From: Anaerolinea thermophila
GTDB taxonomy: Bacteria > Chloroflexota > Anaerolineae > Anaerolineales > Villigracilaceae
Assembly: GCA_020722305.1 (NCBI GenBank)
Contig: DYLB01000101.1
Coordinates: 1-7,271, forward strand
Length of the DNA: 7,271 nt
Direction: 5' to 3'
Shown: in pieces, positions 4,814 to 7,271 of the stretch
Position numbering within the stretch: the stretch's first letter is position 1
How the letters are laid out: every line of letters begins with the position of its first letter
Position numbers and translations under genes: made by a program
The notes under the pieces: generated by a model
What the model was told of the DNA's origin: nothing
What the model saw: only the letters and a program-made list of their open reading frames with translations
Databases searched by the model: none

Positions 4814-5362
4814 ATGCGAAAGTTACTCTTATTTGCCCTGCTTTTGCTGACCGGCTGCGCCAGCCTTTCCGGCCCGGCGACGGACTCTCCCCCAGCGCCC
4901 CGCGCCGACCTGCCCGACGAAGGCGAGGCCCCCGAGCTGACCAACGAGACCTGGCTCAACACCGACGCTCCGCTGCGCCTGGCGGACTTGCGCGGCAAGG
5001 TCGTGCTGCTGGAGATGTGGACTTTCGGCTGAATTAACTGCCGTCACGTGATCCCCTCGTTGAGGGGCTGGCATGAAGCATACGCCGACGACGGCCTGAT
5101 GGTGATCGGCAACCACTTCCCGGAATTTCCCTACGAAGCCGACCTGGACAACCTGAAGCAGGCCATCCTCGACCTGGATGTGCCTTACCCCGTGGCCGTG
5201 GACAACGACGGCGCAACCTGGCGGGCCTACAGGAACCAATATTGGCCCACCCTGTACCTGATCGACAAGCGCGGCCACATCCGCTACGTCCACATCGGCG
5301 AAGGCGCGTATGCCCAGACCGAGGAAGCCATCCAGTCCCTGCTGGCAGAGGCGTACCCGTAA
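4814..5362 (+). CDS. Candidate selenoprotein: thioredoxin-like lipoprotein, UxxC site
   Basis: Read through the in-frame TGA at 5030-5032, this is a 182-residue lipoprotein. Residues 1-14 are a lipoprotein signal with lipobox LLTGC (Cys15). A short Pro-rich linker leads into a redoxin domain of the type fused to CcdA in DipZ proteins. The domain has LRGKVVLLEMWTFG, then residue 73 = TGA, then Ile-Asn-Cys76, SLRGWHEAY, GLMVIGNHFPEF, VDNDGATWRAYRNQYWPT (probable cis-Pro145) and GEGAYAQTEEAIQSLL. Relatives carry CINC, so the TGA replaces exactly the attacking cysteine; selenocysteine is the natural reading. AAGGAG 5 nt before the ATG is a strong ribosome site. No ribosome site supports restart at GTG 5048, which would lose the active site. 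It likely reduces an exported oxidised substrate and could be recharged by CcdA. The alternative is a nonsense mutation; Sec insertion machinery is not in the window. Confidence 0.82.
5053..5067 (+). promoter_or_regulatory. Bacterial SECIS-like hairpin downstream of TGA
   Basis: CCCCTC (5053-5058), loop GTT (5059-5061) and GAGGGG (5062-5067) form a perfect 6-bp stem-loop. The loop begins 27 nt after the TGA (5030-5032). Bacterial SECIS elements lie inside the coding region just after the UGA, with the apical loop about 16-37 nt away and a G among the first two loop bases; all three conditions hold. The loop starts G-U, as in the SelB-contacting GU of the fdhF element. The stem is built from codons (TTG Leu, AGG Arg) that this gene rarely uses elsewhere, hinting at RNA-level constraint. 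Confidence 0.72.
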
Positions 5363-5367
5363 TGAAA

Positions 5368-5424
5368 TGTCACTTCGAGGAACGAAGCAGTCCCTTGTTG
5401 ACTGGGAGATGGCTCGCAATGACA
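5368..5424. repeat. Dispersed palindrome of TGTCATTGCGAGG type
   Basis: The left end reads TGTCACTTCGAGGAACGAAG and the right end GAGATGGCTCGCAATGACA, an imperfect inverted repeat bounded by TGTCA and TGACA. This wording resembles a short repeat common between genes in Chloroflexota and other environmental bacteria. It begins 6 nt after the stop of the UxxC lipoprotein and may fold as a hairpin at the message end. No T-run follows. Confidence 0.7.
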
Positions 5425-5505
5425 AATGGCAATTTCTTCTCTAACATAAGATTAATTTGCACCGTTTAAAATAGACAAGGTTTATCGTATTTATCGGAGG
5501 CCATA

Positions 5506-6477
5506 ATGGATAACAAACTCAAACACGTCGCGGTCCCGTCATCCGAGATCACCTCGGAGAGCGCCTACTTCTCGCGGCGTGACTTCCTGAAAGCCATGGG
5601 GATCGTCAGCGCCGGGGCCTTGCTGGCCGCCTGCGCCCCCAAATCGCAGCCGGACCCGTCAACGGGCGCGGCCCCGGGCGAGGCTCCCAGCCCTGCGGCA
5701 TCCTCTGCCACAGACGAACTGGGCGACCCGGTCAACTCGTTCGAAGAGATCACCAACTACAACAACTACTACGAATTCACCACCGACAAGGAAGGCGTCG
5801 CCCGCCTGTCGCCCAAGTTCAACCCCAAACCCTGGACGGTGGAAGTCGGCGGCCTGGTCCACAAACCGCAGACCTTCGGCATCGAGGACCTGCTGGCGAT
5901 GTTCGACCAGAAGGAACGCGTCTACCGTCTGCGCTGCGTCGAGGCCTGGAGCATGGTCATCCCGTGGATGGGCTTCGAACTCGGCGATCTGCTCAAAGCC
6001 GTCGAACCGATGACCAGCGCCAAATTCGTCCGCTTCGAGACCGTCTACCGCCCGGACGAAATGCCTGGGCAGCGGAGTCCCTTCTATCCCTGGCCCTACC
6101 AGGAGGGCCTGCGCCTGGACGAGGCCTACCACCGCCTGGCGATCCTGGCCACCGGGCTATACGGCCAATCGCTGCCCAACCAGAACGGCGCGCCGCTCCG
6201 CCTGGTAGTGCCGTGGAAATACGGCTTCAAGAGCATCAAGTCCATCGTCAGGATCGAGCTGGTCGAGGAAATGCCCGCCACCCTGTGGAATGCGATCGCC
6301 CCGAACGAGTACGGTTTCTACGCCAACGTCAACCCCGAAGTGGACCACCCGCGCTGGTCGCAGGCTTCCGAGCGGCGCATCGGCGAATTCAGCCGCCGCG
6401 AGACATTGATGTTCAACGGCTACGAAGAGGAAGTCGCCGGCCTGTACGCCGGCATGGATCTGAGAACAAACTACTAA
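5506..6477 (+). CDS. msrP: MsrP: molybdopterin methionine-sulfoxide reductase, Tat lipoprotein
   Basis: This 323-residue enzyme belongs to the sulfite-oxidase fold and uses molybdenum-molybdopterin to reduce methionine sulfoxide in exported proteins. The twin-arginine signal SRRDFLK (23-29) fits export after folding with cofactor. A lipobox LLAAC (Cys43) follows directly, so the mature enzyme is probably lipid-anchored. A Pro/Ala linker (45-70) leads to ITNYNNYYEF, then VYRLRCVEAWSMVIPWMGFEL with Cys144 as the probable molybdenum ligand, then PFYPWPYQEGL, LRLVVPWKYGFKSIKSI and ARW-type C-terminal motifs (NPEVDHPRWSQASERRIG). CGGAGG lies 5 nt before the ATG and fixes the start. TAAAAT (5467-5472) is a possible -10 without a clear -35. 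It is separated from msrQ by one base, so the two form an operon. The identity is secure; specificity for protein Met-O is from family knowledge. Confidence 0.95.
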   Translation: MDNKLKHVAVPSSEITSESAYFSRRDFLKAMGIVSAGALLAACAPKSQPDPSTGAAPGEAPSPAASSATDELGDPVNSFEEITNYNNYYEFTTDKEGVARLSPKFNPKPWTVEVGGLVHKPQTFGIEDLLAMFDQKERVYRLRCVEAWSMVIPWMGFELGDLLKAVEPMTSAKFVRFETVYRPDEMPGQRSPFYPWPYQEGLRLDEAYHRLAILATGLYGQSLPNQNGAPLRLVVPWKYGFKSIKSIVRIELVEEMPATLWNAIAPNEYGFYANVNPEVDHPRWSQASERRIGEFSRRETLMFNGYEEEVAGLYAGMDLRTNY

Positions 6478-6478
6478 C

Positions 6479-7135
6479 ATGAAAAAACCACGCTACACTC
6501 CCCTGCAAATTTCAATCCACATCTTCGGCTGGTACCCGCTGGCCTGGCTGGTCGTGCGCGGCCTGACCGACAACCTGACCGCCAACCCGATCCAGGCCAT
6601 CAGCCAGTGGACCGGCTACCACGCCATCCTCTTCCTGACCCTGTCGCTGGCCTGCACGCCGCTCAACACGCTCTTCGGCTGGCGTGAACTGCTCAAACGC
6701 CGCCGGGCGCTGGGACTGTACGCCTTCATGTACGCCTCCCTGCACATGCTCTCCTTCGTCGGCCTGGACTACGGCTTCAGCCTGAAATTCTTCACCGAAG
6801 GCACGGCGACCAAGCCCTACATGCTGATGGGCATCACCACCTTCCTGATCCTGCTCCCGCTGGCGATCACCTCCTTCAAGTGGTGGATGAAGCGCATGGG
6901 CAGCGGCTGGAAGACCCTCCACAAACTGGTCTACATGGCCGGCATCACCGCCGTCATCCATTTTGCCTGGGCCAAGAAAGGCGACCTGGCCGGCCTGAGC
7001 GGGGACATCGTCAAACCGCTGATCTTCGCCATCCTGGTCGCCCTGCTATTGATCCTGCGCCTGCCGCCGGTGCGCCGCTGGGCCAGTCAACTCAAGCAGA
7101 AAACGGTCTCCATTTTGAAACCCAAACCCGTGTAA
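6479..7135 (+). CDS. msrQ: MsrQ: heme membrane subunit of MsrPQ
   Basis: This 218-residue integral membrane cytochrome b of the ferric-reductase-like family delivers electrons from the respiratory chain or cytoplasmic flavin reductase to MsrP. Six membrane segments are readable at about 10-28, 47-66, 78-97, 113-134, 148-165 and 179-198. Candidate heme ligands are His89 (ASLHM), His148 (TLHKL) and His161 (VIHFAW), matching the positions known in the E. coli protein to within a few residues; His48 (GYHAI) is also in a helix. The TSFKWWMKRMG-WKTLHKLVY segment is typical. The ATG is one base after the msrP stop with only a weak ribosome site, suggesting translational coupling. The length is normal and there is no sign of damage. 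Confidence 0.95.
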   Translation: MKKPRYTPLQISIHIFGWYPLAWLVVRGLTDNLTANPIQAISQWTGYHAILFLTLSLACTPLNTLFGWRELLKRRRALGLYAFMYASLHMLSFVGLDYGFSLKFFTEGTATKPYMLMGITTFLILLPLAITSFKWWMKRMGSGWKTLHKLVYMAGITAVIHFAWAKKGDLAGLSGDIVKPLIFAILVALLLILRLPPVRRWASQLKQKTVSILKPKPV

Positions 7136-7149
7136 CCCACGGGTTTTTT
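7125..7149 (+). terminator. Intrinsic terminator overlapping the msrQ stop
   Basis: AACCCGTG (7125-7132) and CACGGGTT (7138-7145) form a perfect 8-bp stem with loop TAACC, followed by more Ts to 7149. The msrQ stop codon TAA (7133-7135) is the first part of the loop, so the last codons of msrQ make up the left arm. It ends the msrPQ unit. Confidence 0.85.
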
Positions 7150-7206
7150 CTTCCCGTACCTTAGCCCAGGCAAGCCGAAAGTGCATCACCCCAAAGACAC
7201 AGGAAA

Positions 7207-7251
7207 CGTAACGCGGCATTCCCTTCGGCTTTGCTCAGGGCAAGCATTCCG
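7207..7251. repeat. Possible second copy of the CGTAACGC dispersed repeat
   Basis: CGTAACGCGGCATTC (7207-7221) matches 14 of 15 bases at 4674-4688. It is followed by CCCTTCGGCTTTGCTCAGGG, a phrase typical of dispersed repeats, and GCATTCCGC. Bases 7150-7206 show nothing further, and no gene is supported between 7136 and the end of the window. The right boundary is uncertain. Confidence 0.45.
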
Positions 7252-7271
7252 CAACCAAACGGCGACATAAA

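Noticed and set aside
4814..5032. Short 72-residue lipoprotein ending at the TGA, or a pseudogene
   Set aside because: The family domain continues in the same frame with its motifs intact and a hairpin at the right distance, so Sec recoding explains the data better. A recent nonsense mutation cannot be fully excluded from one sequence.
5048..5362. Separate gene starting at GTG 5048 after the TGA
   Set aside because: It has no ribosome site, would begin inside the SECIS-like hairpin, and would lack the first strand and redox motif. It is the second half of the gene beginning at 4814.
4829..5425. 198-residue minus-strand frame opposite the UxxC gene
   Set aside because: No recognisable domain. 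It begins in the dispersed repeat and reflects third-position GC bias of the real gene on the other strand.

Overview
The window is about 60% GC by eye and holds eight protein genes. The first three, hemerythrin-like, ccdA and a thioredoxin-like lipoprotein, are on the minus strand. The other five, on the plus strand, are a response regulator, a histidine kinase, a second thioredoxin-like lipoprotein, msrP and msrQ. Three things suggest a Chloroflexota (Anaerolineae-like) bacterium: lipoproteins with long low-complexity linkers, a lipid-anchored rather than soluble MsrP, and gaps filled with short palindromic dispersed repeats. This is an inference from style, because the window has no rRNA or marker gene.

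Layout: 1-186 holds no gene I can support. 187-744 (-) is a hemerythrin-like four-helix protein that has lost most metal ligands. 916-1596 (-) is CcdA, followed by a strong terminator. 1737-2429 (-) is a thioredoxin-fold lipoprotein with a WCSNC site and a Met/Asp/Glu-rich repeat linker. 2430-2584 is a divergent control region with two direct repeats. 2585-3268 and 3434-4678 (+) are an OmpR-type regulator and a four-helix membrane histidine kinase. 4814-5362 (+) is a second thioredoxin-like lipoprotein whose redox site reads Trp-Thr-Phe-Gly-[TGA]-Ile-Asn-Cys. 5506-6477 and 6479-7135 (+) are MsrP and MsrQ, closed by an intrinsic terminator.

The main discovery is at 5030-5032. An in-frame TGA falls exactly on the first cysteine of the CxxC motif. 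The remaining 109 codons stay open and carry the family's motifs, and a perfect 6-bp hairpin with a GUU loop starts 21 nt after the TGA, where a bacterial SECIS element belongs. The simplest reading is a selenocysteine (UxxC) thioredoxin-like lipoprotein, not a pseudogene.

Taken together the genes look like an envelope redox-repair island. MsrPQ reduces methionine sulfoxide in exported proteins. CcdA passes electrons across the membrane to one or both thioredoxin-like lipoproteins. The two-component system is a plausible regulator, comparable in gene association to HprRS (YedWV) beside msrPQ in E. coli. The two thioredoxin-like genes share the 8-mer TTTCGTAA at exactly the same distance from their start codons, which suggests common regulation. 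Functional linkage is inferred from neighbourhood and motifs only.
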